Translations under genes and position numbers: made by a program
Notes under the pieces: generated by a model
Seen by the model: the letters and a program-made list of their open reading frames with translations, nothing else
The model's database searches: none
Told to the model about the DNA's origin: nothing
Shown here: in pieces, positions 56,048 to 64,000 of the stretch
Numbering within the stretch: the stretch's first letter is position 1
Layout: each line of letters opens with the position of its first letter
DNA from: Burkholderia thailandensis E264
Lineage (GTDB): Bacteria; Pseudomonadota; Gammaproteobacteria; Burkholderiales; Burkholderiaceae
Assembly (NCBI RefSeq): GCF_000012365.1
Contig: NC_007650.1
Span: forward strand, 1,488,001-1,552,000
DNA length: 64,000 bases
Direction of reading: 5' to 3'

Positions 56048-57178
56048 ATGTTCGACCGCGTGCAATCGATGCTCGTCAAGGAACTGCTGCAGCTCAAGCG
56101 CGACCGCTGGGCGCTGATCCGGCTGTTCGTGCCGCTCGTCGTGCAGGTGATCGTCTACGGCTACGCGGCGACCTTCACCGTCAATCACGTCGCGACGGCG
56201 CTGCTCGATCTCGACCGCAGCGACGCGAGCCGGGATCTCGTGTCGCACTTCGTCGCGACAGGGCGATTCGACATCGTCGACGTCGCGGCGAGCGACGACG
56301 CGATCCGGCGCGACATCGACGGCGGCCGCGCGGAGTTCGCGATCGTGATCCACGCGGGCTTCTCGCAGTTTCTCGGCAACGGGCGAACCGCGCCGCTTCA
56401 GGTGATCGTCGACGGCACGAATTCGAACACCGCGCTGATCGCGCTCGGCTACGCGAGCCAGATCGTCGCGCGGTTCCAGGCCGACCGGGCGTCGCGCGCG
56501 TGGCCGGCGAGCGCGGGCGCGGCGCCCGCCGCGCTCGCCGTGTCGCTGCAAGAGCGGCCGTGGTTCAACCCGGGGCTCGACGATCGATGGTTCTTCATCC
56601 CGGGCGTGATCGGCACGCTGACGCTGATCCAGGTCGTGAGCCTCACCGCGTTCGCGGTCGTGCGCGAGCGCGAGGTCGGCACGCTCGAGCAGATCATGGT
56701 GAGCCCGATCCGCCCCGTCGAGTTCATTCTCGGCAAGACGGTGCCGTTCTTCCTGATCGGGCTCGGCGACGTCGCGCTCGTCGCGGCGATCGGCATCGTC
56801 TGGTTCCACGTGCCGTTCGTCGGCGACTGGCTCGTCATGCTGCTCGGCGTCACGCTGTTCCTGCTCGCGACGCTCGGCTTCGGGCTGCTGCTGTCGACGT
56901 TCTCGCGCACGCAGCAGCAGGCGTTCGCGCTCAATTTCTTTCTCGTCAATCCGATCTTCATCCTGTCCGGCTTCGCGTTTCCGATCGCCGCGATGCCGCG
57001 CGTGCTGCAATGGCTGACGTATCTGAATCCGCTGCGCTATTTCCTTGTCGTGATTCGCGCGCAGTTCCTGAGCGGCGCGGGGCTGGCCGTGCTGTGGCCG
57101 CAGCTCGCGGCCATGGCGCTCCTTGGCGTCGCGATGCTTGCGCTCAGCGTGCTGCGCTTCAGGAAATCGCTCGATTAG
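56048..57178 (+). CDS. ABC-2 type permease 2 (YbhR-like)
   Basis: This 376-aa membrane protein is homologous to the preceding one: N-terminal LIRLFVPLVVQVIVYGYA, a periplasmic loop, and VREREVGTLEQIMVSPIRPVE before the C-terminal helices. It begins 20 bp after permease 1. Last gene of the exporter. The substrate is unknown; E. coli YbhFSR handles drugs and cations. Confidence 0.92.
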   Translation: MFDRVQSMLVKELLQLKRDRWALIRLFVPLVVQVIVYGYAATFTVNHVATALLDLDRSDASRDLVSHFVATGRFDIVDVAASDDAIRRDIDGGRAEFAIVIHAGFSQFLGNGRTAPLQVIVDGTNSNTALIALGYASQIVARFQADRASRAWPASAGAAPAALAVSLQERPWFNPGLDDRWFFIPGVIGTLTLIQVVSLTAFAVVREREVGTLEQIMVSPIRPVEFILGKTVPFFLIGLGDVALVAAIGIVWFHVPFVGDWLVMLLGVTLFLLATLGFGLLLSTFSRTQQQAFALNFFLVNPIFILSGFAFPIAAMPRVLQWLTYLNPLRYFLVVIRAQFLSGAGLAVLWPQLAAMALLGVAMLALSVLRFRKSLD

Positions 57179-57205
57179 CGCGACGGCGCACGTCGCCCCG
57201 CGTGG

Positions 57206-57219
57206 TTGACGCACGTCAA
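57206..57219. promoter_or_regulatory. ANR/FNR-type box upstream of the Gly/His-rich secreted protein gene
   Basis: TTGAC-GCAC-GTCAA, a symmetric variant matching 8 of 10 consensus positions, 62 bp upstream of the ATG at 57282. Confidence 0.65.
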
Positions 57220-57281
57220 GCGGCGGCGCCGCCGCGGCGCTACGTTGTGACGTATCGTGACGCGCGCCGCAGGGGGACGAG

Positions 57282-57812
57282 ATGAATGCTACGACGATAC
57301 GAGCCGCGGCGCGCGCGGCCGGCGTCGCGCTCGCATGCGCGCTCGCGGCGAGCGCTTCGGCACAGATCCATGTCGGCCACGCGGGCGGCTTCCACGGTGG
57401 CCACGGGGGCGGGTTTCGCGGAGGTGGAGGGCGTGGCGGCGCATCTCGCGGCGGCGCGCCGTTGCACGGACACCCGGACTTCCACGGCCGCGACTTCGGC
57501 CATTTCGCGCCGCACGATAACCTGCGCTGGCGCGGCGGTCACTGGTCGCACGGCTGGCACGGCGGGCGCTACGCATGGTGGTGGATAGTCGGCGGCGTCT
57601 GGTACATCTATCCGGAGCCCATCTATCCTTACCCGACCTACGTTCCGCCCGCCGTGGTCGAGCAGGCGCCGCCGCCCGTGCCGCGCGGGCTGCCGCCCGC
57701 GCGCGCGTGGTACTACTGCGCCGATCCGCAGGGCTATTTCCCGTACGTCGCGTCGTGCAACGTGCCGTGGCAGGCCATTCCGATTCAGCCCGACGAGCCG
57801 GTGCGGCCGTGA
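57282..57812 (+). CDS. Secreted Gly/His-rich protein of unknown function
   Basis: This 176-aa protein has an N-terminal signal peptide (ACALAASASAQ; cleavage likely after Ala27). A Gly/His-rich region at residues 30-80 could bind metal. A C-terminal motif follows, WYYCADPQGYFPYVASC with CNVPWQ, seen in many Burkholderia exported proteins. The two cysteines may form a disulfide. GGGGGACGAG precedes the ATG. The upstream ANR-like box suggests expression in low oxygen. Confidence 0.78.
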   Translation: MNATTIRAAARAAGVALACALAASASAQIHVGHAGGFHGGHGGGFRGGGGRGGASRGGAPLHGHPDFHGRDFGHFAPHDNLRWRGGHWSHGWHGGRYAWWWIVGGVWYIYPEPIYPYPTYVPPAVVEQAPPPVPRGLPPARAWYYCADPQGYFPYVASCNVPWQAIPIQPDEPVRP

Positions 57813-58291
57813 GCGCCCGGACGAAGCGGGCCGGCGCTCGTCGCGGCCGGCGAAAGGGTCCGCGAGTGCGCGCCGCCCGGGCCGGCGCTCGCGCGCCGAG
57901 CGCAGCTAGCCTTCATGGGCCGCGCGCCGCGGCGGAAAGCGCGAGAACGCGTCGCGGCCGGTATCCGGCCCGACATCGCCACGACGCGCGCGGCCACGGC
58001 CGGCCCGCACGCGACCGTCGGCCGCCGGCGCGGGCCGATCGCGCAGGTTCGGATCGATTGAGTACGGATTTGCACCAATCGGCGCGCGCGAACCGGCACG
58101 ATGTGCGCCACCGTTGATCGGCGTCAACCGCGTGCGCGGGCGATCGCCGATGCTCGGTGGTGTACGTCGCGCGCCGCGTGCCGCCACGGCAGGCATTCCG
58201 GCGATTCCGCGATTGCGGCGCGCCCGCGCATGCCGCCGCCGGCCGCCCGGCGCCGCACGCGAAACGTACGACCTATCGACAAGGAAAGACG
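57813..58291. other. Intergenic region upstream of the zinc-finger / FtsH pair
   Basis: 479 bp without a supported gene. It contains an ANR-like box at 58114-58127. The first 200 bp are plain GC-rich spacer. Confidence 0.55.
58114..58127. promoter_or_regulatory. ANR/FNR-type box upstream of the zinc-finger / FtsH genes
   Basis: TTGAT-CGGC-GTCAA matches the consensus at 9 of 10 positions, about 165 bp upstream of the start codon at 58292, implying a longish leader. Confidence 0.65.
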
Positions 58292-58804
58292 ATGATCTAC
58301 GGATCGAACGAACTCTATGCGGCGATGCGGCAGCGCCGCGATCGCATGCCCCGCGCGCACCCCGCGGACGGCTACGGCGCGCCGGCGCGCCTGAAGAGCG
58401 GCATGGGCTGCACCGAATGCGGCGCGCTGTATGACGACGGCCGCTGGAGCTGGCACGCGGCGGCGGGCACGCTGCTGCAGATCGTGTGCCCCGCTTGCCG
58501 CCGGATTCGCGAGCGCGCGAGCGCGGGCGAGCTGATGCTCGAAGGCGGCTACTTCGCGCGCCGCCGCGACGACATCGTCGCGCTGCTGCGCCGTCACGCG
58601 GGCGACGATCTCAACGGGCGCCCGCACGAGCGCATTCTGTCGATCGACGCGCCGCGCACGCACATGGTCGTGCGCACGACGGGCTCGCATCTCGTCCACC
58701 GGCTGAGCGAGGCGCTCGTGCGCGCGCACCGCGGCGATCTCGAAATCGACTATCGCGAAGGAGAGGACGTGCTGCGCGCGCGCTGGATGCGCGAGACCGC
58801 ATAG
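58292..58804 (+). CDS. Two-CxxC zinc-finger protein (BCAM0308-like)
   Basis: This 170-aa cytoplasmic protein has a probable zinc site formed by Cys40/Cys43 (CTEC) and Cys66/Cys69 (CPAC). A basic helix follows, and then an alpha/beta part. It appears to belong to the family named after BCAM0308 of B. cenocepacia, a gene of the low-oxygen-activated locus; I recall this from memory and could not check it. AAGGA supports ATG 58292 over longer frames. It lies 52 bp before the FtsH-like gene. Confidence 0.72.
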   Translation: MIYGSNELYAAMRQRRDRMPRAHPADGYGAPARLKSGMGCTECGALYDDGRWSWHAAAGTLLQIVCPACRRIRERASAGELMLEGGYFARRRDDIVALLRRHAGDDLNGRPHERILSIDAPRTHMVVRTTGSHLVHRLSEALVRAHRGDLEIDYREGEDVLRARWMRETA

Positions 58805-58856
58805 CGTCCGCGGCTTTCGCTTCCCCGTATCGCAACACGCACGCCGAGGCATCCCG

Positions 58857-60845
58857 ATGAAAAGCGAAACCGGATATTTGGGATTCGTCGTCGTGCTCGT
58901 GTTCATGGTGCTGCTCGCGCTGCAGCTCGCGACGCTCAGCGCGCCCGCGACGCAGATCGCATACAGCGACTTCCGCAAGCTCGCCTCGGCCGCGCAGGTC
59001 GACGATCTCGAAGTCAGCCCGACGAGAATCACCGGCGTGCTGCGCAACGCGGCCGCGGCGGCGGCGCTGCCCGCGTCCGATGCGCAAGCACTCAAGCGCG
59101 CGGGCGCGCCGTGGCGCTTCTCGACGAAGCGCGTGACCGACGAGCGGCTGATCGACACGCTCACGGCGACGGGCACCCGCTATCGCGGCGCCGACGACGA
59201 CACGTGGATCGGCACGCTCGCATCGTGGATCGTGCCGATCGCGGTGTTCGCGATCGTCTGGAACCTGATGCTGCGGCGTCCGCGCGGCGGCCTGCAGGAC
59301 TGGTCGGGCGTCGGCAAGAGCAAGCCGCGCGTCTACATGGAGGCGAAGACCGGCATCGATTTCGACGACATCGCGGGCATCGACGAGGCGAAGGCCGAGC
59401 TTCAGCAGATCGTCGCGTTCCTGCGCGCGCCCGCGCGCTACCAGCGGCTCGGCGGCAAGATCCCGAAGGGCGTGCTGATCGTCGGCGCGCCCGGCACCGG
59501 CAAGACGCTGCTCGCGAAGGCGGTCGCGGGCGAGGCGGGCGTGCCGTTTTTCTCGACGAGCGGCTCGTCGTTCGTCGAGATGTTCGTCGGCGTCGGCGCG
59601 GCGCGCGTGCGCGATCTGTTCGAGCAGGCGCAGCAGAAGGCGCCGTGCATCATCTTCATCGACGAGCTCGACGCGCTCGGCAAGGTTCGCGGCGCGGGCC
59701 TCGCGTCGGGCAACGACGAGCGCGAGCAGACGCTGAACCAGTTGCTCGTCGAGATGGACGGGTTCCAGGCGAACTCGGGCGTGATCCTCATGGCGGCGAC
59801 CAATCGTCCGGAGATTCTCGATCCGGCGCTGCTGCGCCCGGGCCGCTTCGACCGGCACATCGCGATCGACCGGCCGGATCTGACGGGGCGCCGGCAGATC
59901 CTGTCGGTCCACGTGAAGCACGTGAAGCTCGGGCCGGACGTCGATCTCGGCGAGCTCGCGTCGCGCACGCCCGGCTTCGTCGGCGCGGATCTCGCGAACA
60001 TCGTCAACGAGGCGGCGCTGCACGCGGCCGAGCTCGACAAGCCGGCGATCGACATGTCCGATTTCGACGAGGCGATCGACCGCGCGATGACCGGCATGGA
60101 ACGCAAGAGCCGCGTGATGAGCGAGCGGGAGAAGATCACGATCGCGCATCACGAGGCGGGGCACGCGCTGATCGCGCAAACCCGCGCACACAGCGATCCG
60201 GTGAAGAAGGTGTCGATCATCCCGCGCGGCATCGCGGCGCTCGGCTACACGCAGCAGGTGCCGACCGAGGATCGCTACGTGCTGCGCAAGAGCGAACTGC
60301 TCGATCGGCTCGACGTGCTGCTCGGCGGGCGCGTCGCCGAGGAAATCGTGTTCGGCGACGTGTCGACGGGCGCGGAGAACGATCTCGAGCGCGCGACCGA
60401 AATGGCGCGGCACATGGTCGCCCGGTACGGGATGAGCGAGCGGATCGGCCTCGCGACGTTCGGCGACGGAGAAGGGCCGGGCCTGCCGCCCGTCGTCTGG
60501 CAGCGCGGCGGCGAGCGCTGCAGCGAGAGCACCGCGACGCGGATCGACGACGAGATACAGCGGCTCCTCGCCGAAGCGCACGATCGCGTGTCGCGGACGC
60601 TGAAGGAGCGGCGCGGCGCGCTCGATCGGATTGCGCAGTATCTGCTGAAGCACGAGGTCGTCGACCACGACCGGCTCGTGAAGCTCGTCAACGACGAGCC
60701 GGTGCCGCAAAGCGATGCGGGCGGCGACACGGCGCAACTCGGCGGCGGCGATCCCGCTTTCGCGCCGGCGAAACCGGCGGTGGACGCCGGCCAGCCCGAT
60801 GTCACCGACACAACCGATAAAGCCGATCAGTCCGTGCCGCAGTGA
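58857..60845 (+). CDS. FtsH-family ATP-dependent zinc metalloprotease (accessory copy)
   Basis: This 662-aa membrane-bound AAA+ protease has two N-terminal membrane segments around residues 7-27 and 120-140. Walker A is GAPGTGKT (210-217) and Walker B is [12 protein letters not shown]. The arginine-finger region is RPGRFDRH. The zinc site HEAGH (432-436) and a later Glu-containing NDLERAT complete it. The periplasmic loop and C-terminal tail differ from housekeeping FtsH, and the linker includes [20 protein letters not shown], so this is likely an accessory copy. An ANR-like box upstream of the preceding gene suggests low-oxygen use in membrane protein turnover. Confidence 0.92.
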   Translation: MKSETGYLGFVVVLVFMVLLALQLATLSAPATQIAYSDFRKLASAAQVDDLEVSPTRITGVLRNAAAAAALPASDAQALKRAGAPWRFSTKRVTDERLIDTLTATGTRYRGADDDTWIGTLASWIVPIAVFAIVWNLMLRRPRGGLQDWSGVGKSKPRVYMEAKTGIDFDDIAGIDEAKAELQQIVAFLRAPARYQRLGGKIPKGVLIVGAPGTGKTLLAKAVAGEAGVPFFSTSGSSFVEMFVGVGAARVRDLFEQAQQKAPCIIFIDELDALGKVRGAGLASGNDEREQTLNQLLVEMDGFQANSGVILMAATNRPEILDPALLRPGRFDRHIAIDRPDLTGRRQILSVHVKHVKLGPDVDLGELASRTPGFVGADLANIVNEAALHAAELDKPAIDMSDFDEAIDRAMTGMERKSRVMSEREKITIAHHEAGHALIAQTRAHSDPVKKVSIIPRGIAALGYTQQVPTEDRYVLRKSELLDRLDVLLGGRVAEEIVFGDVSTGAENDLERATEMARHMVARYGMSERIGLATFGDGEGPGLPPVVWQRGGERCSESTATRIDDEIQRLLAEAHDRVSRTLKERRGALDRIAQYLLKHEVVDHDRLVKLVNDEPVPQSDAGGDTAQLGGGDPAFAPAKPAVDAGQPDVTDTTDKADQSVPQ

Positions 60846-60951
60846 AGGCGGGGGCAAGGCGCTAGCCGCCGCCACCGCCGTCTCCGTCGTGCCCGGCCGT
60901 GCGCCGGAAAGCGCGCATCGCGCCGGCCGCCGGCGAACCACGCGCGTTCGC

Positions 60952-61557
60952 TCATTCGAGCGGCCGCGCCTTTCGCGACCGCGCCCAGAACAGCATCAGC
61001 GCGACCGCGCCGAACATCCCGCCCAGATGCGCGAAATGCGCGATGCCGCTCGCCGCGCCCGCGACGCCGAGCAGCAGCTCGACGCCCGCGTAGAGCAGCG
61101 CGCACACCCATGCTCGCATCGGAATCGGCGGAATCAGCAGGACGACGCGGCGCGACGGGTACAGCAGCGCATACGCGGCAAGCACGCCGAACACGCCCGC
61201 CGACGCACCGATCGTCGGCGCGGCGCCCGCCGCCGTATAACGCGCGACCGCGAGCTGCGTGAGCGCGCCGCACACGACGCTCGCGAGATAAACCGCGCCG
61301 AAGCGCGCGCGGCCGAGCGCGCGCTCGACGTCGCGGCCGAACATCACGAGCCCGAGCATGTTGAACAACAGGTGCGACAGCCCCGCGTGCAGCGCGCTGT
61401 ACGTCACGATCTGCCAGACGTGAAACGCGGGCGCGGCGGATGGCCCGCCCGCGCCGGGAACCGGCGGCCATAGCGCGAACATCGACAGCACTCGGTCGGG
61501 ATCGGCAAGCTCGACGAGGAAGCCGATCAGGTTCAGGACGACGATGGCGAGCGTCAT
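60952..61557 (-). CDS. Rhomboid-family intramembrane serine protease
   Basis: This 201-aa membrane protein has six hydrophobic helices. The catalytic serine is Ser119 in GASAGVFG, with His177 in AHLGG as partner. The oxyanion residues are in HLLFN (His62, Asn66). The active site appears complete. ATG 61557 is chosen; the longer frame adds an Arg-rich, implausible N-terminus. Substrate unknown. It converges with the FtsH-like gene. Confidence 0.85.
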   Translation of the reverse strand: MTLAIVVLNLIGFLVELADPDRVLSMFALWPPVPGAGGPSAAPAFHVWQIVTYSALHAGLSHLLFNMLGLVMFGRDVERALGRARFGAVYLASVVCGALTQLAVARYTAAGAAPTIGASAGVFGVLAAYALLYPSRRVVLLIPPIPMRAWVCALLYAGVELLLGVAGAASGIAHFAHLGGMFGAVALMLFWARSRKARPLE

Positions 61558-61806
61558 GGCGGCCGCGGAAGAAAGAGTGAGGCGTCGCCGGTCATTATGC
61601 CGACATCGTGTCGTTCGCGCCGATGCCGCGCGGCCCTGAGCGGCCCTGAGCGGCATCGGCCCGCCGGCTCGCGCGGCGCGGCCGCCGCACCGTGGCCACT
61701 TGCGAAGCCGAGGCGGCCAGGACCGCCGCGCGAAGCATGAACGAAGCACGGACGAAGCACGGGCGGCGCGCGGCGGCCGATCGTTCCCGCGCTCCGCCCG
61801 TGTGCG

Positions 61807-62105
61807 CTACAGGCTGATCCGGCCGGCCGCGACGAGCCAGCCCGCGAGCGCCGCAAACGCGACAAGCGCAATCAGGATCGCCGCCTCGAACGGCTTGAAG
61901 GGCCGCTCGCCGCGCTCGCGCTTCGCCCACGCGTACAACAGCGCGCCCGGCGCGTAGAGCAGGGCGCTCAGCAGCAGATACTTCGGGCCCGCCGCATACA
62001 GCAGCCAGCAGCAATAGACGGTCGCGACGGAGGCCGGCCGGCGCGCTCGCGGGCCACGCCGCACGTCGCGCGGATCTTCCTCGTGCGCGGCATGGCGATG
62101 CTGGC
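61807..62105 (-). pseudogene. arcD: arcD remnant (C-terminal fragment of arginine/ornithine antiporter)
   Basis: The last 75 codons before the stop at 61807 match the C-terminal end of ArcD: ATVYCCWLLYAAG, KYLLLSALLYAPGALLYAWA and a final hydrophobic helix. The preceding EEDPRDVRRGPR segment also fits the ArcD loop, but upstream of about 62105 the similarity is lost and the expected earlier 10 helices are absent. There is no ribosome site or start in place. No arcA, arcB or arcC lies in the window. This is a decayed fragment left after deletion; the upstream limit is approximate. Confidence 0.7.
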
Positions 62106-62850
62106 CGCGTTCTCCCTGCCCGGATGCCGCCCGAGCGCCGGCGAGCATCGCCTTGAAATCGTCGATGCCGCCGTCGTTTTGCAGTCCGTCGCCGCAGATC
62201 GTTTCGAGTTCGAGAATATTGCGCGCGTTTGAATAGCGTTGCGTCCGTATTCGCCGGAGAGTTCAGTCGAATACGTTTGCATAATCGATCACTTTTCATG
62301 TTTCGGTTGCGCGACGATGAAAACGCGCTATCGGTTACCGATTCGGTTGCCGATAGCGAGTGCGGCGGTGTTGCCGATTACCTAAAATGCAGGCTGATTC
62401 GGGATCGGGCGCGTCGATTTCTGTCCGGCGCCGCGTCGAAAAGGCACGATCCGCACGCTTGATGCCCGTCGACACCCCGCGATAGTGTTCGATCGGACGG
62501 CGCGTCGATTCGCGGCAGCTAATAGGCATTAGCAACAGCCGGATTCACTCGTCAACCGACCAGGGCAATACCCGCCGAACGCGCGCGATTATGTCGCGAT
62601 CGACAATTTCGTTAATTCAATTGCGCTCGGGTGAATCGACACGATTGTGTTAGGCTAAGCGCTCCGCGAAATTTCCGAAAATGGAACGCTCGCTGAATCG
62701 TGAATCGAAAATATTTATTCGCAAAATCCCGGCGAGATTTACGCGGATTGTTTCATTCATTAACCATAGAGGCGGCCAGTGACCGTCGATTTGCGCGCCG
62801 GCGGCGAACGGCGGCGCGCGACAAGAGGGCGCAGATGCGGAGCATCGACG
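62106..62850. other. Long non-coding stretch left of the Nudix cassette
   Basis: About 750 bp without a supported gene. The part from 62200 is unusually AT-rich for this genome, holding a nested hairpin at 62326-62358. It looks like a junction between the arcD remnant and a newly acquired cassette. A GTG at 62779 would extend the Nudix frame, but with an Arg-rich N-terminus. Confidence 0.5.
62326..62358. repeat. Nested inverted repeat
   Basis: Arms CGCTATCGG (62326-62334) and CCGATAGCG (62350-62358) are perfect 9-mers. The loop contains a second dyad, ACCGA-T-TCGGT. No T-tract follows on either strand. Confidence 0.75.
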
Positions 62851-63342
62851 ATGACTGATCCGAAAGACACGGGGGCCGCGCCGCGCGACGCAGCGGCGCT
62901 CGCAACGCCGCGCGTCGCGGTGATCGCCGTCACGTTTCGCGGCGACGACGTGATCCTCGTTCAGCGCGGCAAGGAACCGCAGAAGGGCACGTGGGGCTTT
63001 CCCGGCGGCTCGGTCGAGCCGGGCGAGAGCCTTCGCGACGCGGCCGCGCGCGAGCTGTTCGAGGAGACCGGCGTGCGCGCGCAGATCGGCGAGCCGATCG
63101 ACGTCGTCGAGGTGATCGGCTTCGACCCGCACGGCTGGCATCACCACTACGTGCTGGTCGCGATGCTGTGCCGTCATGTCGAGGGCGCGCCGCGGCCGGG
63201 CGACGACGCGACGGACTGCCGCTGGGTCCGCGTGCCGGACGGCCTGCCTCGATTCCCGGGCGTTCTCGCTGACCACGTCGTGCGCGTGGCGCAGCGAGCG
63301 CACGCCCTTAGTCATTCCAACCGAAAGGAAAACAGCCGATGA
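62851..63342 (+). CDS. Nudix hydrolase
   Basis: This 163-aa protein has the complete Nudix box at residues 52-75 (GGSVEPGESLRDAAAREL then FEETGV), with all catalytic Glu residues. The substrate is a nucleoside-diphosphate derivative; the flanking GWHHHYVLVAML segment recalls NudF/MutT-like enzymes on nucleotides. ATG 62851 is chosen with GGAG upstream. Its stop overlaps the next start (ATGA), tying it to the deoxyribosyltransferase-like gene. In this context it may remove diphosphate from a modified nucleotide, which is inference. Confidence 0.88.
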   Translation: MTDPKDTGAAPRDAAALATPRVAVIAVTFRGDDVILVQRGKEPQKGTWGFPGGSVEPGESLRDAAARELFEETGVRAQIGEPIDVVEVIGFDPHGWHHHYVLVAMLCRHVEGAPRPGDDATDCRWVRVPDGLPRFPGVLADHVVRVAQRAHALSHSNRKENSR

Positions 63343-63794
63343 AGCGCATGTTCTTGGGCGGACCGTTCAAATCCCTGGTCGACAAGCACACCGGCGTGAT
63401 GCCGGAAGACAGCATCAACCTGTTTCGCCGCGTGATCGAGCATTTCGAGGAGCGCGGCTGGGATGTGCATTGCGCACACCGGCGCGAGCATTGGGGGCGC
63501 GAATTCATGACGCCCGCCGTCTGCACGAAGACCGACTACGAGCAGATCAGCCTGTGCGACTACTTCGTCGCGTTTCCGGGCGCGCCGGCGTCGCCCGGCA
63601 CGCACATCGAGCTCGGCTGGGCGTCCGCGCTCGGCAAGCCGATCGTGCTGCTGCTCGAAGCCGACAAGGAGTACGCGTACCTCGTGCGCGGCCTCGACGA
63701 GATCACGCGCATCGAGCGCGTGGAATTCAGCGGCGGCGGAATCGATCCGGCCGCGATCGAAGCCGCGATCGACCGTTTCGAAGCGCGGGGCTGA
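63339..63794 (+). CDS. Nucleoside 2-deoxyribosyltransferase-like N-glycosidase (MilB/BlsM-like)
   Basis: This 151-aa protein has the fold markers of nucleoside 2-deoxyribosyltransferases: KRMFLGGPF at the N-terminus, a central SLCDYFVAFPGAPASPG and GTHIELGWASALGKP with the catalytic-type Glu91. MilB and BlsM of mildiomycin and blasticidin pathways are of this family and cleave (hydroxymethyl-)CMP to free base. AAGGAAA precedes the ATG. It lies between a Nudix gene and a thymidylate-synthase-family gene, which supports that type of role. Confidence 0.8.
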   Translation: MKRMFLGGPFKSLVDKHTGVMPEDSINLFRRVIEHFEERGWDVHCAHRREHWGREFMTPAVCTKTDYEQISLCDYFVAFPGAPASPGTHIELGWASALGKPIVLLLEADKEYAYLVRGLDEITRIERVEFSGGGIDPAAIEAAIDRFEARG

Positions 63795-63795
63795 C

Positions 63796-64000
63796 ATGCG
63801 CCGCTATCCGGGTCTCAGCGAGCTCTACCTCGCGACGCTCAGCGACGTCTGCGGCGCGTACGAATTCCGGAGCGCGCCGCGCGGGCACGCGGAGCGCGAA
63901 ATCATCGGCTACGGCGCACGGATCGACGATCCGCGCGCGCGCTTTTGCCGGCGCGCCGCGCGCAAACAGAACGTCGTCTTCAACTACGCCGAGGCGCTGT
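63796..64000 (+). CDS. Thymidylate-synthase-family enzyme, N-terminal part (cut by window end)
   Basis: The frame starts with ATG at 63796, 1 bp after the previous stop, and is open to the window end (68 codons). The segment GYGARIDDPRARF followed by RKQNVVFNYAEAL matches the N-terminal end of the thymidylate synthase/dCMP hydroxymethylase family, where arginines bind phosphate. Since the neighbour is MilB-like, it may be a MilA/BcmA-like CMP hydroxymethylase. The catalytic Cys is outside the window. Confidence 0.65.
   Translation, partial: MRRYPGLSELYLATLSDVCGAYEFRSAPRGHAEREIIGYGARIDDPRARFCRRAARKQNVVFNYAEAL

Overview
The window is high-GC proteobacterial DNA with tightly packed, often ATGA-overlapping genes. 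Gene content and protein style point to a Burkholderia of the pseudomallei/thailandensis group, probably chromosome 2. The species call is an inference from remembered family context, not from a database search.

Left part, about 1-14.8 kb: the 5' part of a NarX-like sensor kinase gene, then narGHJI, a PpiC-type prolyl isomerase and a NarK-type transporter. This is a complete membrane-bound respiratory nitrate reductase unit. It is followed by small reverse-strand genes (ribbon-helix-helix, zinc ribbon, spermidine-synthase-like, an HPr-like protein without the catalytic histidine) and a DUF1275 membrane protein.

Middle-left, about 15.1-30.4 kb: a six-gene operon resembling hydrogenase-4/complex I (hyfB, C, E, F, G and I types). 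Its large subunit lacks all four nickel-binding cysteines, so it should not be a NiFe hydrogenase. Then come a GNAT-like protein, a tandem universal stress protein behind an ANR/FNR-type box, DUF2249 and FmdE-like proteins, ThiM, and a PadR regulator divergent from a 2,4-dienoyl-CoA reductase with two matching palindromes between them.

Centre, about 30.8-49.6 kb: a probable azapteridine (toxoflavin/fervenulin-type) gene cluster. A PAS-LuxR regulator lies at one end. Reverse-strand genes resemble ToxB (GTP cyclohydrolase II), ToxC (WD repeats), ToxA (methyltransferase), ToxD (FGE-like) and ToxE (RibD-like). These are joined by a second methyltransferase, a VOC protein, an MFS exporter, a DUF2165 membrane protein and a DHH-like protein. 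Upstream, in the same direction, is a complete RND tripartite pump with a divergent cysteine-rich regulator.

Right part, about 49.6-64 kb: an N-acyl-D-amino-acid deacylase-like amidohydrolase, a YbhGFSR-like ABC exporter with its two ATPases on separate genes, and a low-oxygen-flavoured group (Gly/His-rich secreted protein, zinc-finger protein, second-type FtsH) with two further ANR-like boxes. A rhomboid protease and a decayed arcD fragment follow. The window ends in a new cassette: a Nudix hydrolase, a nucleoside 2-deoxyribosyltransferase-like hydrolase and the start of a thymidylate-synthase-family gene, a combination known from nucleoside-type antimetabolite pathways.

The themes are anaerobic or hypoxic physiology on the flanks and specialised metabolism in the centre and at the right edge. 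No rRNA, tRNA, CRISPR array or intact insertion sequence was seen.
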